Shown here piece by piece: positions 11,716 to 21,229 of a stretch of DNA of 64,000 bases. Location: positions 5,492,501 to 5,556,500 of the forward strand of contig NZ_CP011789.1 in the NCBI RefSeq assembly GCF_001636055.1, written 5' to 3'. The stretch's first letter is position 1; each line of letters starts with the position of its first letter. A model generated the notes under the pieces. That model was not told the DNA's origin and searched no databases. It saw only the letters and a program-made list of their open reading frames with translations. Both the position numbers and the translations under genes were made by a program. The DNA comes from Pseudomonas putida (lineage in GTDB: Bacteria; Pseudomonadota; Gammaproteobacteria; Pseudomonadales; Pseudomonadaceae).

Positions 11716-11913
11716 ATGAAGATTGTCGTCAGTACATCGAACCGCCACCCCAACTGCCCCTGGCAGGTACAGCTCGATCAACATGTGGTGAGTTTTCGCA
11801 GCGAGGCGGAGGCCCGGGCATTCGTCGCCGTTCTGGAGACACGCCTGAAGGCCCCTCACCCCCTCATGCAGCCTGCCTGGACTGGAGGCGTCGAGTCAGC
11901 ATCGCGACATTGA
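11716..11913 (+). CDS. Small conserved-type hypothetical protein, 65 aa
   Basis: The frame encodes 65 residues starting MKIVVSTSNRHPNCPW, with no signal peptide or membrane segment and a mixed alpha/beta composition (FRSEAEARAFVAVLETRL looks helical). GGAGG lies 11 bases upstream of the ATG, which favours this start over an upstream one. It ends inside the 3' end of the MFS gene on the other strand, a tail-to-tail overlap of about 50 bases. No function is recognisable. The codon use and the ribosome-binding site make it more likely real than chance. Confidence 0.6.
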   Translation: MKIVVSTSNRHPNCPWQVQLDQHVVSFRSEAEARAFVAVLETRLKAPHPLMQPAWTGGVESASRH

Positions 11914-13045
11914 CCACCAGCACACCGCACAAGCTGATCACCAAGGCCATCGGCACTGCGCTGCCATCGTGCAGAACCCCCACCAGCGCTGCCGCGCCTG
12001 CGGCGACGCTGAACTGCAGGCTGCCCATCAATGCCGATGCGCTGCCGGCCCTGGCCCCCTGCCCGTTCATGGCACAGGCCGAGGCGTTGGGAATGATGCA
12101 GCCCAGGCTGGCGATGCAAACGAACAGCGGCACCAGCAATGGCCACAACTGCGTCGGACGCAGCAGCGCCACCCCCAGCAGTACCAACCCGGCAGCCAGG
12201 TAGAGCCATACCGCTCGGGCCAGCAGGAAGGCAGGGCCGCGCTTGGCCAGCAGTCGGGCGTTGACCTGGGCGCAGAGGATGAAACCGGCAGCATTGGTGC
12301 CAAACAGCCAGCCGTAATGCTCGGCCGGTACACCATAGAGCTTGATGAACACGAACGGGGAACCGGCGATATAGGCGAACATGCCGGCGATGGCGATGCC
12401 GCCCGTCAGCGCATGCCCCAGGAACACCCGATCGCCCAGCAGCCGCAGGTACTGACGCAAGGCACCCGACAGCGGCTGGCGGGGCACATGGGCTGGCAGG
12501 CTTTCCGGCAGCCCCAGGCTCACGGCCAGCAGGCAGGCGGCGCTGAACAGGCTGAGCACCAGGAAGATCGACTGCCAGCCAGACACATTGATCAGCACGC
12601 CACCGAGCATTGGCGCGAGAATCGGCGCGAGCCCCATCACCAGCATCAATTGCGAGAACGCTTTGGCTGCCCCCACCGCGTCACATTTGTCGACGACGAT
12701 GGCACGCGACAACACCATGCCCGCACACCCACCCAATGCCTGGATGAACCGCGCCACCACAAGAGTGTCGAGGTCCGGGGCGTAGGCGCAGGCGAGCGAC
12801 GCCAGGGTGAAAAGGCTGATACCGAACAACAGTGGCTTGCGTCGGCCGAAACGGTCGGCGATCGGACCATAGGCCAGTTGGCCAAGCGACAAACCAAGGA
12901 AATAGGCAGCCAGGGTCGTCTGGACGTGCTGTTCATCGGTGCCGAAGGCCTGGGCCATGGCAGGGAACGCGGGGAGATAGAAATCGATCGCCAATGGCGC
13001 GAAGGCCGAGAGAGCGCCGAGGATCAACAGGATGCGCAGGTTCAT
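11864..13045 (-). CDS. Bcr/CflA-family multidrug efflux MFS transporter
   Basis: This 393-residue protein has about 12 predicted membrane segments. The N-terminus (LILGALSAFAPLAIDFYLPA) and the motif-A segment GPIADRFGRRKPLL are characteristic of the Bcr/CflA group of drug:H+ antiporters (bicyclomycin, chloramphenicol and similar). The start at 13045 (MNLRIL) was chosen because the upstream extension to 13162 is polar and unlike the family. It lies next to the copper module but faces away from its efflux genes; no regulatory link is visible. The substrate is unknown. Confidence 0.92.
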   Translation of the reverse strand: MNLRILLILGALSAFAPLAIDFYLPAFPAMAQAFGTDEQHVQTTLAAYFLGLSLGQLAYGPIADRFGRRKPLLFGISLFTLASLACAYAPDLDTLVVARFIQALGGCAGMVLSRAIVVDKCDAVGAAKAFSQLMLVMGLAPILAPMLGGVLINVSGWQSIFLVLSLFSAACLLAVSLGLPESLPAHVPRQPLSGALRQYLRLLGDRVFLGHALTGGIAIAGMFAYIAGSPFVFIKLYGVPAEHYGWLFGTNAAGFILCAQVNARLLAKRGPAFLLARAVWLYLAAGLVLLGVALLRPTQLWPLLVPLFVCIASLGCIIPNASACAMNGQGARAGSASALMGSLQFSVAAGAAALVGVLHDGSAVPMALVISLCGVLVVNVAMLTRRLQSRQAA

Positions 13046-13133
13046 CGGAAATCCATAGCAGGCTAAGCAACGGGCTAGTCTAACTGCACTGGGGGTCGGC
13101 CTGGTATGAAAAGCTTTGTAACAGTTACGCCCG

Positions 13134-13166
13134 AAAACGGTGATACCCGCAGCAGGTACCACCGTT
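13134..13166 (-). terminator. Terminator hairpin after copZ
   Basis: On the minus strand an imperfect stem (AACGGTGGTACC with GGGTATCACCGTT) is followed by TTTTC, just past the copZ stop codon. Confidence 0.55.
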
Positions 13167-13174
13167 CATCGTCG

Positions 13175-13372
13175 TCAGGCCGGCTCGACCTGATAACCCT
13201 CTTCACGGATCGCCTCCAGGATCTGCTGCGCCCCGAGCTGGCTCTGCACCCGCACCTGTCTGGCGCCCAGGTCGACCTCCACCTGCGCCGTCGCATCCTG
13301 CTCCTGAACCGCACGGGTCACTGCCTTGACGCAATGACCGCAGCTCATGCCCTGCACATTGAAGACTTGCAT
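13175..13372 (-). CDS. copZ: Copper chaperone (HMA domain), CopZ-like
   Basis: This is a 65-residue single heavy-metal-associated domain with the Cu(I)-binding motif GMSCGHC (CxxC) at residues 8-14 and the usual beta-alpha-beta-beta-alpha-beta length. It delivers Cu(I) to the P-type ATPase CopA or to CueR in the cytoplasm. The start at 13372 gives a compact domain; an in-frame ATG at 13387 adds five residues. Its promoter region carries a perfect CueR-type palindrome, and copA and cueR lie nearby on the other strand. Confidence 0.93.
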   Translation of the reverse strand: MQVFNVQGMSCGHCVKAVTRAVQEQDATAQVEVDLGARQVRVQSQLGAQQILEAIREEGYQVEPA

Positions 13373-13402
13373 TGGAACTACCTCCATCTGGGTTTTGCGG
13401 AG

Positions 13403-13433
13403 AGTTTCAAGCTTGCCATCATGGCAAGGTCAA
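13403..13433 (-). promoter_or_regulatory. CueR-type promoter of copZ
   Basis: On the minus strand TTGACC (13428-13433) and GAAACT (13403-13408) are separated by a 19-base spacer. This over-long spacing is the hallmark of MerR-family activated promoters. A perfect 17-base palindrome CTTGCCATGATGGCAAG (13412-13428) fills the spacer and matches the CueR operator pattern. Confidence 0.85.
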
Positions 13434-13519
13434 GTTCTGCACAAAACGGCCGGGCTGGAAATCCGCGAGCGGCTCGGCCAAGCTGCGCTTTTGACGACTC
13501 GCCAACCAGGAGAAGTTTC

Positions 13520-13906
13520 ATGATCAGGGCAGCATTGGGCCTCGTCGGGCTGCTGAGTGCCGTGGCCGTCGTGCCACCGGTCAGCGCCGAGGGCAATTCG
13601 GACTACAGCGTGCTGATCATTTCCCGGGAACGCCTGGAAGTGGCCACCAGCTGCGAAATCGGTGTGTATCTCAACGACCAGCTTTCCGGCCGTGTGTTCC
13701 AGGAACAATCGACCTCGTTCAACCTGCCGCCTGGACCGGTGGACGTGCGCCTGCGCCTGCTGCCCGGGCAGGTGCCCGGTTGTGCACCCGGCGTCGAAGA
13801 CCAGCGCAGCACCCGCCTCAACCTGCAAGCGGGCCAGATCAACAAATACCGGATCGCCGTGGGCCAGAATGGACTGGAATTGAAGCGAGCCGGCCTGGGG
13901 TATTGA
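13520..13906 (+). CDS. Small secreted/periplasmic protein of unknown function in the copper locus
   Basis: This 128-residue protein begins with a good signal peptide (MIRAALGLVGLLSAVAVVPP, cleavage near VSA|EG at 23-24). The mature part is mostly predicted beta and contains only two Cys (C45 in ATSCEIGV and C88 in VPGCAPG), which could form a disulfide in the periplasm. GGAG lies upstream of the ATG. It is placed between divergent copZ and copA, and its stop codon overlaps the -35 element of the copA promoter. The family is not recognised with confidence, and no classical copper motif (Met-rich, HxxMH) is visible. The copper link is by position only. Confidence 0.78.
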   Translation: MIRAALGLVGLLSAVAVVPPVSAEGNSDYSVLIISRERLEVATSCEIGVYLNDQLSGRVFQEQSTSFNLPPGPVDVRLRLLPGQVPGCAPGVEDQRSTRLNLQAGQINKYRIAVGQNGLELKRAGLGY

Positions 13907-13933
13907 CCTTACCAACATGGCAAGCTTGATGCT
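13903..13933 (+). promoter_or_regulatory. CueR-type promoter of copA-cueR
   Basis: TTGACC (13903-13908) and GATGCT (13928-13933) are separated by 19 bases containing CTTACCAACATGGCAAG, an imperfect copy of the copZ palindrome. The -35 hexamer overlaps the TGA stop codon of the upstream small gene (13904-13906). Confidence 0.82.
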
Positions 13934-13959
13934 GCAGGCTCGATCACGGAGGAAAGCCC

Positions 13960-16362
13960 ATGTCCGCATCAACTACCTTCGACCTGCCGATCAGCGGCAT
14001 GACCTGCGCCAGTTGCGTCGGCCGCGTCGAGCGCGCGCTGCGTAAGGTCAACGGCGCCGAACAGGTCAGCGTCAACCTTGCCACCGAACAGGCCAGGGTC
14101 CAGGCTCCGGCCGAAAGCCTGCCGGACCTGCTCGAGGCCGTGCGCAAGGCCGGCTACAGCGTGCCGAGCCGCACCCTTGAACTTCAGGTGGGCGGCATGA
14201 CCTGCGCCAGCTGTGTCGGCCGCGTAGAGCGCGCCCTGGGCAAGGTGTCCGGCGTCGAGCAGGTCAGCGTGAACCTGGCGAGCGAACGCGCCCACCTCAG
14301 GGTACTCGAGGGCGTCAGCGACGACGCCTTGATCGGCGCCGTGGAAAAGGCCGGCTACAGCGCCAGCCTGCCACGTACCGCCCAGGACGATCGCCATGAC
14401 GCGCAGCGACGCCTGCGCAACGAACGCCTCGCGGTGATCGCCGCCCTGCTGCTGGCCTTGCCCCTGGTACTGCCAATGCTGGTGCAGCCGTTCGGCTTGC
14501 ATTGGATGCTGCCGGCCTGGGCTCAGTTCGTACTGGCGACACCGGTGCAGTTCATCCTCGGCGCACGCTTCTACAAGGCCGCCTGGAAAGCCGTGCGTGC
14601 CGGCGCAGGCAACATGGACCTGCTGGTGGCGCTCGGCACCAGCGCTGGCTATGGCCTGAGCCTGTATGAATGGTCGCAGGCCCATGTGGGCATGGAGCCT
14701 CACCTCTATTTCGAAGCCTCGGCCGTGGTAATCGCCCTGGTATTGCTGGGCAAATACCTGGAAAGCCGTGCCAAGCGCCAGACCGCCAGTGCCATTCGCG
14801 CCCTGGAAGCCCTGCGCCCCGAACGCGCATTGCGCGTGGTCGAAGGCCGCGAAGAAGACGTAGCGATCAGCCAGTTGCGCCTGGACGATCTGGTGCTGGT
14901 CAAGCCCGGCGAGCGCTTCCCGGTCGACGGCGAGGTGATCGAAGGCAGCAGTCACGCCGACGAAGCGCTGATCAGCGGCGAAAGCCTGCCAGTGCCCAAA
15001 CAGCCCGGCGACAAGGTCACCGGCGGTGCGATCAACGGTGAAGGACGCCTGCTGGTGCGCACCCTGGCCCTGGGCACCGAAACCGTACTTGCGCGGATCA
15101 TTCGCCTGGTCGAAGACGCCCAGGCCGCCAAGGCACCGATCCAGAAGCTGGTCGACCGGGTCAGCCAAGTGTTCGTCCCGGCAGTGCTGGTGCTGGCTTT
15201 GATCACCCTGGTCGCCTGGTGGCTGGCCGGCGCACCGCTGGAAAGCGCACTGATCAACGCCGTGGCGGTGCTGGTGATCGCCTGCCCTTGCGCTCTGGGC
15301 CTGGCCACACCAGCGGCGATCATGGCCGGCACCGGTGTGGCAGCCAGCCATGGCATCCTGATCAAGGACGCCGAAGCATTGGAGCGAGCCCATGCGGTCA
15401 ATCGCGTGGTCTTCGACAAGACCGGCACCCTGACCTCCGGCAGCCCCCGCATCGTCCACAGCGAAGCCGCCGTCGGCGATACACACGACCTGCTGCGCCT
15501 GGCCGGAGCCCTGCAACGCGGCAGCGAGCATCCGCTGGCCAAGGCCGTGCTGGATGGTGGCGCTGAGCAAGGGCTGGAGATTCCCCTGGTAAGCGATAGC
15601 CAGTCGCTCACCGGGCGCGGCATCGCCGGTACGGTCGAAGGCCGGGTATTGGCCCTGGGCAACCGACGCCTGCTCGACGAAAGCGGCCTCGAGCCCGGCG
15701 CCCTGCTCGATAAGGCCCAGGCCTGGGAAGCCGAAGGTCGCACGTTGTCGTGGTTGATCGAGCGCGCACCGCATGCCCGCGTGCTCGGGTTGTTCGCCTT
15801 TGGTGACAGCCTCAAGCCCGGCGCCGAGCAGGCGATCGCGGCACTGCGCTCACAGGGCATCAGCAGTCACCTGTTGACCGGCGACAACCGCGGCAGCGCC
15901 AAGGTGGTCGCCGAGGCGCTGGGCATCGACGATGTGCACGCCGAAGTCTTGCCAGCCGACAAAGCGGCCACCGTCAACGCACTCAAGCAGAACGCCGTGG
16001 TGGCCATGGTCGGCGACGGCATCAACGATGCCCCGGCCCTGGCCGCCGCCGATATCGGCATCGCCATGGGAGGCGGCACGGACGTAGCAATGCAAGCCGC
16101 CGGCATCACCCTGATGCGCGGCGACCCTCGCCTGGTACCTGCAGCCCTGGAAATCAGCAACAAGACCTACGCCAAGATCCGTCAGAATCTGTTCTGGGCG
16201 TTCATCTACAACCTGATCGGTATCCCGCTTGCCGCCTTTGGCTTCCTCAACCCGGTTCTGGCTGGCGCGGCCATGGCGCTCTCCAGCGTCAGCGTGGTGA
16301 GCAACGCCTTGTGGCTCAAGACCTGGAAGCCCACCGGCATCGCTTCGAAGGAGACGCCATGA
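13960..16362 (+). CDS. copA: Cu(I)-exporting P1B-type ATPase
   Basis: This is an 800-residue inner-membrane copper pump. It has two N-terminal HMA domains (GMTCASC with Cys 16/19 and 82/85), then membrane segments, the actuator domain ([10 protein letters not shown]), the transmembrane Cu(I) site CPC at 442-444, the phosphorylation site DKTGT at 486, the hinge [11 protein letters not shown] near 685, and last membrane helices. The length and order fit bacterial CopA. The stop codon overlaps the ATG of cueR by 4 bases (ATGA), so pump and regulator are translationally coupled. Expression is expected to be induced by Cu(I) through the 19-base-spacer promoter just upstream. Confidence 0.97.
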   Translation: MSASTTFDLPISGMTCASCVGRVERALRKVNGAEQVSVNLATEQARVQAPAESLPDLLEAVRKAGYSVPSRTLELQVGGMTCASCVGRVERALGKVSGVEQVSVNLASERAHLRVLEGVSDDALIGAVEKAGYSASLPRTAQDDRHDAQRRLRNERLAVIAALLLALPLVLPMLVQPFGLHWMLPAWAQFVLATPVQFILGARFYKAAWKAVRAGAGNMDLLVALGTSAGYGLSLYEWSQAHVGMEPHLYFEASAVVIALVLLGKYLESRAKRQTASAIRALEALRPERALRVVEGREEDVAISQLRLDDLVLVKPGERFPVDGEVIEGSSHADEALISGESLPVPKQPGDKVTGGAINGEGRLLVRTLALGTETVLARIIRLVEDAQAAKAPIQKLVDRVSQVFVPAVLVLALITLVAWWLAGAPLESALINAVAVLVIACPCALGLATPAAIMAGTGVAASHGILIKDAEALERAHAVNRVVFDKTGTLTSGSPRIVHSEAAVGDTHDLLRLAGALQRGSEHPLAKAVLDGGAEQGLEIPLVSDSQSLTGRGIAGTVEGRVLALGNRRLLDESGLEPGALLDKAQAWEAEGRTLSWLIERAPHARVLGLFAFGDSLKPGAEQAIAALRSQGISSHLLTGDNRGSAKVVAEALGIDDVHAEVLPADKAATVNALKQNAVVAMVGDGINDAPALAAADIGIAMGGGTDVAMQAAGITLMRGDPRLVPAALEISNKTYAKIRQNLFWAFIYNLIGIPLAAFGFLNPVLAGAAMALSSVSVVSNALWLKTWKPTGIASKETP

Positions 16363-16763
16363 ACATCGGCCAAGCCGCCCGGCGCAGCGGGCTCAGCGCC
16401 AAGATGATCCGCTACTACGAGTCCATCGGACTGCTCAAGCCGGCGCTGCGCAGCGACAGCGGCTATCGGCTGTACCAGCAGGAAGACCTGCACAGCCTGG
16501 CGTTCATCAAGCGCTCGCGCGACCTGGGGTTTTCCCTGGAAGAAGTGTCCCGGCTGCTGACACTCTGGCAGGACCGCCAGCGCGCCAGCGCCGACGTCAA
16601 GGCGCTGGCGACACAGCATATCGACGAACTGAACCGGCGGATCGAGGAGATGGTGAGCCTGCGCGATACCTTGAGCGAGCTGGTCGCCCACTGCCAGGGC
16701 GATGATCGCCCCGACTGCCCGATTCTCAGGGACCTGGCGAACGAAGGTGAATGCTGCCACTGA
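16359..16763 (+). CDS. cueR: Copper-responsive MerR-family regulator
   Basis: This 134-residue protein has the MerR helix-turn-helix ([20 protein letters not shown]), a dimerisation coiled coil (about 75-110), and the metal loop with C112 and C120 (CQGDDRPDC). These two Cys and S77 have the same positions as in E. coli CueR; Ser at 77 is the marker for monovalent Cu/Ag/Au sensing. A CCH tail follows. It begins inside the copA stop codon. It should act on the promoters of copZ and of its own operon. Confidence 0.95.
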   Translation: MNIGQAARRSGLSAKMIRYYESIGLLKPALRSDSGYRLYQQEDLHSLAFIKRSRDLGFSLEEVSRLLTLWQDRQRASADVKALATQHIDELNRRIEEMVSLRDTLSELVAHCQGDDRPDCPILRDLANEGECCH

Positions 16764-16766
16764 GCG

Positions 16767-16804
16767 CTGCCGGGGGCTGCCTGACGGCCCGCGGCAGTAT
16801 TTTG
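16767..16804 (+). terminator. Rho-independent terminator after cueR
   Basis: CTGCCG and CGGCAG form the base of an interrupted GC-rich stem (inner GGC/GCC) immediately followed by TATTTT, just past the cueR stop codon. Confidence 0.7.
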
Positions 16805-16878
16805 GTATGCCATATTAGCCATCCCTGGCCGAACCGACCTCAATTTCAAGTTTCATCCAATAAATACGGGAGTTTCAC

Positions 16879-16905
16879 TCAGAAATTCCTGCGCCCTGCC
16901 GATGC
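16879..16905 (+). promoter_or_regulatory. Candidate sigma-28 (FliA) promoter of the chemoreceptor gene
   Basis: TCAGA, 14 bases, then GCCGATGC resembles the Pseudomonas FliA promoter pattern TCAAG-N14-GCCGATAA. It lies about 50 bases upstream of a methyl-accepting chemotaxis gene, a usual class of FliA targets. Confidence 0.5.
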
Positions 16906-16953
16906 CCTGTATACCAGTTTCATGCGTCGACAAGAAAAAATCCGGGAGCGTGG

Positions 16954-18900
16954 ATGAACATCAAGCAAAAATTGACCTGGGCCTTCGCCGTCATTGCCGG
17001 CCTGCCCATCGTTCTGGTCGCCACCGTAGTGGTACTGAACCTGCGTGAAGAAGCGCAGGACGACTTCCTGGATGGCAGCAGCCGGGAGATCCGCCAGGTC
17101 GGCAACGCGATGAACATCTTCTTCCAGGGCATTGCACAGAACGTCGAGTACCTCGCCAGCCAGCCCTTGGTCACCGCCAGCGCCGACAATCTCAAGAAGT
17201 ACATTGCCGCCGACGCCGCGCAGATTCCCCTGGGCGAGCAGGACAAGGCGCTGTACGACCAGTTCACCCGCCTGGCCCAGAGCCACCCCGACTACGCGTA
17301 CGTGTCATACGGCGTGAAAGACGGCGGCTACGCGTTCTGGCCGGGCGATCCGAAGATGGCCAGCTACGACCCACGCACCCGCCCCTGGTACCAGGCCGCC
17401 ATGGCCAGCCCCGGCAAGACCCTGCGCACCGCGCCCTACTACTGGGCCGGCGACGACGCCGTGCTGGTCAGCACCGTGCGCACCGTGGCCAACCAGCTCG
17501 GTAGCCCGGGCGGCGTGGTCAACATCGACGTCTCGCTCAAGGGGCTGACCGAGATCGTCAAGCAGATCAAGCTGGGTGACAGCGGCTACCTGATCCTGAT
17601 GGAGAACAACGGCAACGTCATGGTCGACCCGCGAGACGCCAGCCACAACTTCAAGCAGCTGGACAGCTTCGGCGGCGGCTACGCCGAGCTGGCCAAGGCC
17701 GGCAAGGGCCTGGCCGAAGTGACACTCGACGGCGAGCGCTACATGGCCAACATCTACCCCGACGAGCGCCTGGGCTGGACTTTCATCGGCCTGATCCGCC
17801 AGGACGAGGTGATGCAGACCACCACCCGCCTGACCTGGCTGATCGGCACCCTCGCACTGGTGCTGGCGGCAGTCTTCGCCGTGGCTGGCGCTGCCTTCGC
17901 CAAGCTCATCGTCCGGCCGATCAACAGCGTCACCAGCGGCCTGGAAGACATCGCCCAGGGCGAAGGCGACCTGACCCGTAATCTCGAAGTGCGAGGCAGC
18001 GACGAAACCGCGCAACTGGCCAACTGGTTCAACCAGTTCCTGGGGGCGATTCGCAGCCTGATCCAGCATATCGGCGGCGCCGCCGGCAAGATCCTCAGCA
18101 CCTCGGCCAGCTCCACCCGGGTGTCCGGCGACATGGCCGAAGCCGCCGGCCGTCAGCGCGAGGCGGTGGACATGGTGTCCACCGCCTTCCATGAAATGGT
18201 CGCCACCGCCAACGAAGTGGCGCGCTCCTGCAGCCAGGCTGCGCAGTCGGCCGACAGCGGTCAGCAACAGGCACGCGAAGGGCAACAGCAGATAGATGCG
18301 GCCGTACAGAGCGTCGACCGCCTGAGCCAGGAGATCGAGCAATCGGCGCAGTCGATCCAGCAACTGGAGCGCGACAGCAACGCGATCCAGTCGATTCTCG
18401 GCACCATCCGCTCGATCGCCGAGCAGACCAACCTTCTGGCCCTCAACGCCGCCATCGAAGCGGCCCGCGCCGGAGAGCAGGGCCGTGGCTTTGCCGTGGT
18501 AGCCGACGAAGTCCGCGCCCTGGCCAAGCGCACCGCCGACTCCACCGCCGAGATCGACGGGCTGCTGGGCAACCTCGCCAACCGTACCGCCGAAGTGGCC
18601 GAGCAGATGCATGCCAGCCTTGAGGTGTCGCAGCAGTCGGTCAACCGCATCGGCCTGGCGCGCGACAGCTTCGGGCAGATCCGCGAGTCGGTAGACATCA
18701 TCCGTGACATGAACACCCAGATCGCCACCGCCGCCGAAGAGCAGCACCAGGTGGCCGAGGACATCAATCGGCATATCAGCCAGATTCACGGCGATGCGCA
18801 GTTGGTGGCCGAGCTTGCGCAAGCGGCGCGGCAGGACTCCCAGAGCCTGGAAGGGTTGTCCAACGAGCTGGATGCGTTGGTGCGGCGGTTCAGGACCTGA
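16954..18900 (+). CDS. Methyl-accepting chemotaxis protein with dCache sensor
   Basis: This 648-residue receptor has TM1 (about 9-30), a periplasmic double-Cache domain (about 35-285), TM2 (about 290-315), HAMP (about 316-370) and a signalling domain whose hairpin tip [18 protein letters not shown] lies near residue 490. In the distal part of the sensor, [12 protein letters not shown] followed by the Asp in VNIDVSL resembles the amino-acid-binding motif of dCache receptors (Y, R, W, Y and a distant D), so an amino acid or amine ligand is plausible. It ends VRRFRT without a CheR-docking pentapeptide. It is a single gene with GGGAG before the ATG. Confidence 0.93.
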   Translation: MNIKQKLTWAFAVIAGLPIVLVATVVVLNLREEAQDDFLDGSSREIRQVGNAMNIFFQGIAQNVEYLASQPLVTASADNLKKYIAADAAQIPLGEQDKALYDQFTRLAQSHPDYAYVSYGVKDGGYAFWPGDPKMASYDPRTRPWYQAAMASPGKTLRTAPYYWAGDDAVLVSTVRTVANQLGSPGGVVNIDVSLKGLTEIVKQIKLGDSGYLILMENNGNVMVDPRDASHNFKQLDSFGGGYAELAKAGKGLAEVTLDGERYMANIYPDERLGWTFIGLIRQDEVMQTTTRLTWLIGTLALVLAAVFAVAGAAFAKLIVRPINSVTSGLEDIAQGEGDLTRNLEVRGSDETAQLANWFNQFLGAIRSLIQHIGGAAGKILSTSASSTRVSGDMAEAAGRQREAVDMVSTAFHEMVATANEVARSCSQAAQSADSGQQQAREGQQQIDAAVQSVDRLSQEIEQSAQSIQQLERDSNAIQSILGTIRSIAEQTNLLALNAAIEAARAGEQGRGFAVVADEVRALAKRTADSTAEIDGLLGNLANRTAEVAEQMHASLEVSQQSVNRIGLARDSFGQIRESVDIIRDMNTQIATAAEEQHQVAEDINRHISQIHGDAQLVAELAQAARQDSQSLEGLSNELDALVRRFRT

Positions 18901-18906
18901 CGTTCA

Positions 18907-18937
18907 CGCGCCACACCGCAACCCTCGGTGTGGCGCG
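18907..18937. terminator. Hairpin between convergent chemoreceptor and autotransporter genes
   Basis: A perfect 12-bp stem (CGCGCCACACCG and CGGTGTGGCGCG) sits between the two stop codons and could end transcription from both sides. No strong T-run is present. Confidence 0.6.
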
Positions 18938-18943
18938 CCTCAC

Positions 18944-21079
18944 TCAGAACGAGTGGCTCAGGCCGAGGTTGATCCCATAACGCTGATCAACATTGCGCCC
19001 GCGGGCCGCCTCAACCTCCGTGCTGATTGTCCAGCCTGACAGCACCTCGGACGATACGCCCAATGCCATCTCGGTGCGCCCGCTGCTGAACCTGTTGTCG
19101 AGTTCATGACCGTTGAGGCTGACCCTGCGCGTGCCACCCAGGTTGTCCATCACCGAGATGCGGCCATGAGTCGACAGTTCCAGACCATTGTTCAAGACGA
19201 TGACGCGCCCCCCCTTGATACCGAGCGCCCCCATGTTCAGGTGTTGGTTGGATGACTCGACCTCAAGCCCATTACTCAAGCTGCTGCGCTGTCCCTGCAC
19301 GATCGCGGCACTCAGTTGTACAAAAGGCTGCACATACCAACCTTGATCAAGGCTCAAGCGACGACCAGTCTCCAGCGTGAGCCCATACCCCCCCTGACGG
19401 CGATTGCCGGACACCCTGCGTCCATCGTGAGCCCGGGCATCGAGGGTGCCATCGAACAGGTTGAGCTTGAGCGCAGCATCGGCGTAGTAACCGGAGTTGT
19501 CGCCCCAACCGGCATACAACGCGGAGAAGTAACTGTTCAGTGTTGCAGATGAGCCGCGCTGCAGGCCAATCGCCGAATGACTGAGCCCCACTGCCGCACC
19601 GACCCGCCAAGTATCATCGAGCAAAGTATCAGCGCCCAGGGCAAAGCCACCAACGCGCTGGGTGTAGCGGGTGCCGACTGCACTGTCGACATCAAAGCCG
19701 GTCGTGCCGGTATGCATCCACAACCCGGCTGAACCACCATTGGTCCGCAGTTTTTCGATGCGTCCGACAACCCATCGGGACTCGACCTGCGACGCGGCTT
19801 CAAGCGAACTGTCGAACGCCATCGCCGTCTCACCGGCATTGCTCAGTCTCGCCTTGCCCCGCATGTCGACCTGTGGCCGTAAACTCCACTGGTCACCTTC
19901 GCGGACCAACTCGTGAGCAAAGGCCCCTGCATCGACCGGGCCGGATGCCAGATCGAACGTCGCATCACCACTGCCGATTCCGACCACCGGCCCCTGTGGC
20001 TCATGGCCAGAACTTGCCAGGTGCAAGGCAAAGCTGCCGCTGGCATGACTGTCTATCTGCAAGCGGCTATGGTCGAGCCAGAACGTACCCTCTCCTTGCA
20101 AGGTGTCGGCTCGCAAAATACTGCCTGACTGCACGACTACCGAACCCTGGCGCAAGTCGAGAGCGCCGACCTGAGCGTCCGCTACCGTCTCCCACCTGGA
20201 CTGCGCGCCAATCTGCAACTGCTGGACATTATGTAGCTGGCCTCGTAACTGCGCCGCATTGTCCAGGGTGATATCAGCACTGGCACCCTGCTCGACGCGG
20301 ATGTCGCCTTCCAGGCGACTGTTGCTCACGTGAAGCAAGGCCTCGCCGCCCTTGATGACCTCAAGCAGCACGCCGTTGGCGCCTTTGAGTTGGCCTCCGT
20401 CGGCCACCCGGATGTCCACCTGTGCGTCACGAACCACTACCGCACTACCCTGCTGCCCCTCGATCAGACTGGCTTGAACAACGACCTGATTGGGCAGATC
20501 CTTTTGCCAGAACTCCGGTGTACCGACTTCCATGCCGACGCCCCCCGACACCACGGTCCCTTCATGCAACGCAAGTGTTCCGCCCTTGAGTACCACACCT
20601 GCTCTGTCACCGTGGATGCGCGAACTGCGCGCGTGCAGATCAGCCGAGTCCAACTCCACCCCAGTGGTGGCACCGCGCACACTGCTGCCGCTCAAGATTG
20701 CCGTAGACGTCAAAGTGTCATCGCCCATCGTTCCAAGGGCCATACCGATGGAGCCGGTGCTGACTACCGTGGCATTGGTCAGGTTGACCGCACCGTCCAC
20801 GATGCTGATTGCAGCCCTGTCGGTCGAACTCACCTTGGCTCCCTCGACGTTGACCTGACCGCCGTCGAATCCAGTGATACGCCCGGTCTCGGCGCCCGGG
20901 CGCACGTCAAGACGCGCTCCGCTGCCCAGGTGCCAATCCTCGACAGGGTCTCCAGGGGAGACCAGCGCAAACTCGCCAGGCCCCAAGTCCGCGGCATTGG
21001 CAGCCAGACTTGCGCCCAAGGTGAACGTCAGGGTTGCCGCCAGCGGATGGCGCCGCAGTAAAATCAGTGATCCAGTCAT
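18944..21079 (-). CDS. Autotransporter (type Va) outer-membrane protein, pertactin-like
   Basis: This 711-residue protein has a signal peptide (about 1-29, ending AANAAD), then a passenger of about 400 residues rich in short repeated beta turns (VDGAVNLTNATVV, SRLEGDIRVEQGA) as in the beta-helix of pertactin-like proteins. A C-terminal 12-strand barrel (about 440-711) closes with LGLSHSF, ending in the expected Phe. No protease, lipase or RGD motif was seen in the passenger, so adhesion or another surface role is only a guess. GAGAGG lies before the ATG. It is transcribed towards the chemoreceptor gene; the AraC gene lies behind it on the same strand. Confidence 0.9.
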   Translation of the reverse strand: MTGSLILLRRHPLAATLTFTLGASLAANAADLGPGEFALVSPGDPVEDWHLGSGARLDVRPGAETGRITGFDGGQVNVEGAKVSSTDRAAISIVDGAVNLTNATVVSTGSIGMALGTMGDDTLTSTAILSGSSVRGATTGVELDSADLHARSSRIHGDRAGVVLKGGTLALHEGTVVSGGVGMEVGTPEFWQKDLPNQVVVQASLIEGQQGSAVVVRDAQVDIRVADGGQLKGANGVLLEVIKGGEALLHVSNSRLEGDIRVEQGASADITLDNAAQLRGQLHNVQQLQIGAQSRWETVADAQVGALDLRQGSVVVQSGSILRADTLQGEGTFWLDHSRLQIDSHASGSFALHLASSGHEPQGPVVGIGSGDATFDLASGPVDAGAFAHELVREGDQWSLRPQVDMRGKARLSNAGETAMAFDSSLEAASQVESRWVVGRIEKLRTNGGSAGLWMHTGTTGFDVDSAVGTRYTQRVGGFALGADTLLDDTWRVGAAVGLSHSAIGLQRGSSATLNSYFSALYAGWGDNSGYYADAALKLNLFDGTLDARAHDGRRVSGNRRQGGYGLTLETGRRLSLDQGWYVQPFVQLSAAIVQGQRSSLSNGLEVESSNQHLNMGALGIKGGRVIVLNNGLELSTHGRISVMDNLGGTRRVSLNGHELDNRFSSGRTEMALGVSSEVLSGWTISTEVEAARGRNVDQRYGINLGLSHSF

Positions 21080-21229
21080 GGAAATGCCTCTCAGGATATT
21101 GGCTCGAGAGGCGGACGTTACGTTGGAGCAAAAGGAAGATCGGTCAGACAGTTCCGTATTGAACGTGAGAAGCGAGTTGTTCGCATTAACCGTTCGAAGT
21201 AACGCCGGGTAAGACTTGGTCGGTCGTCG

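Noticed and set aside
13969..15774. Long minus-strand open frame under copA
   Set aside because: It is antisense to a P-type ATPase with every motif intact; no ribosome-binding site or family resemblance.
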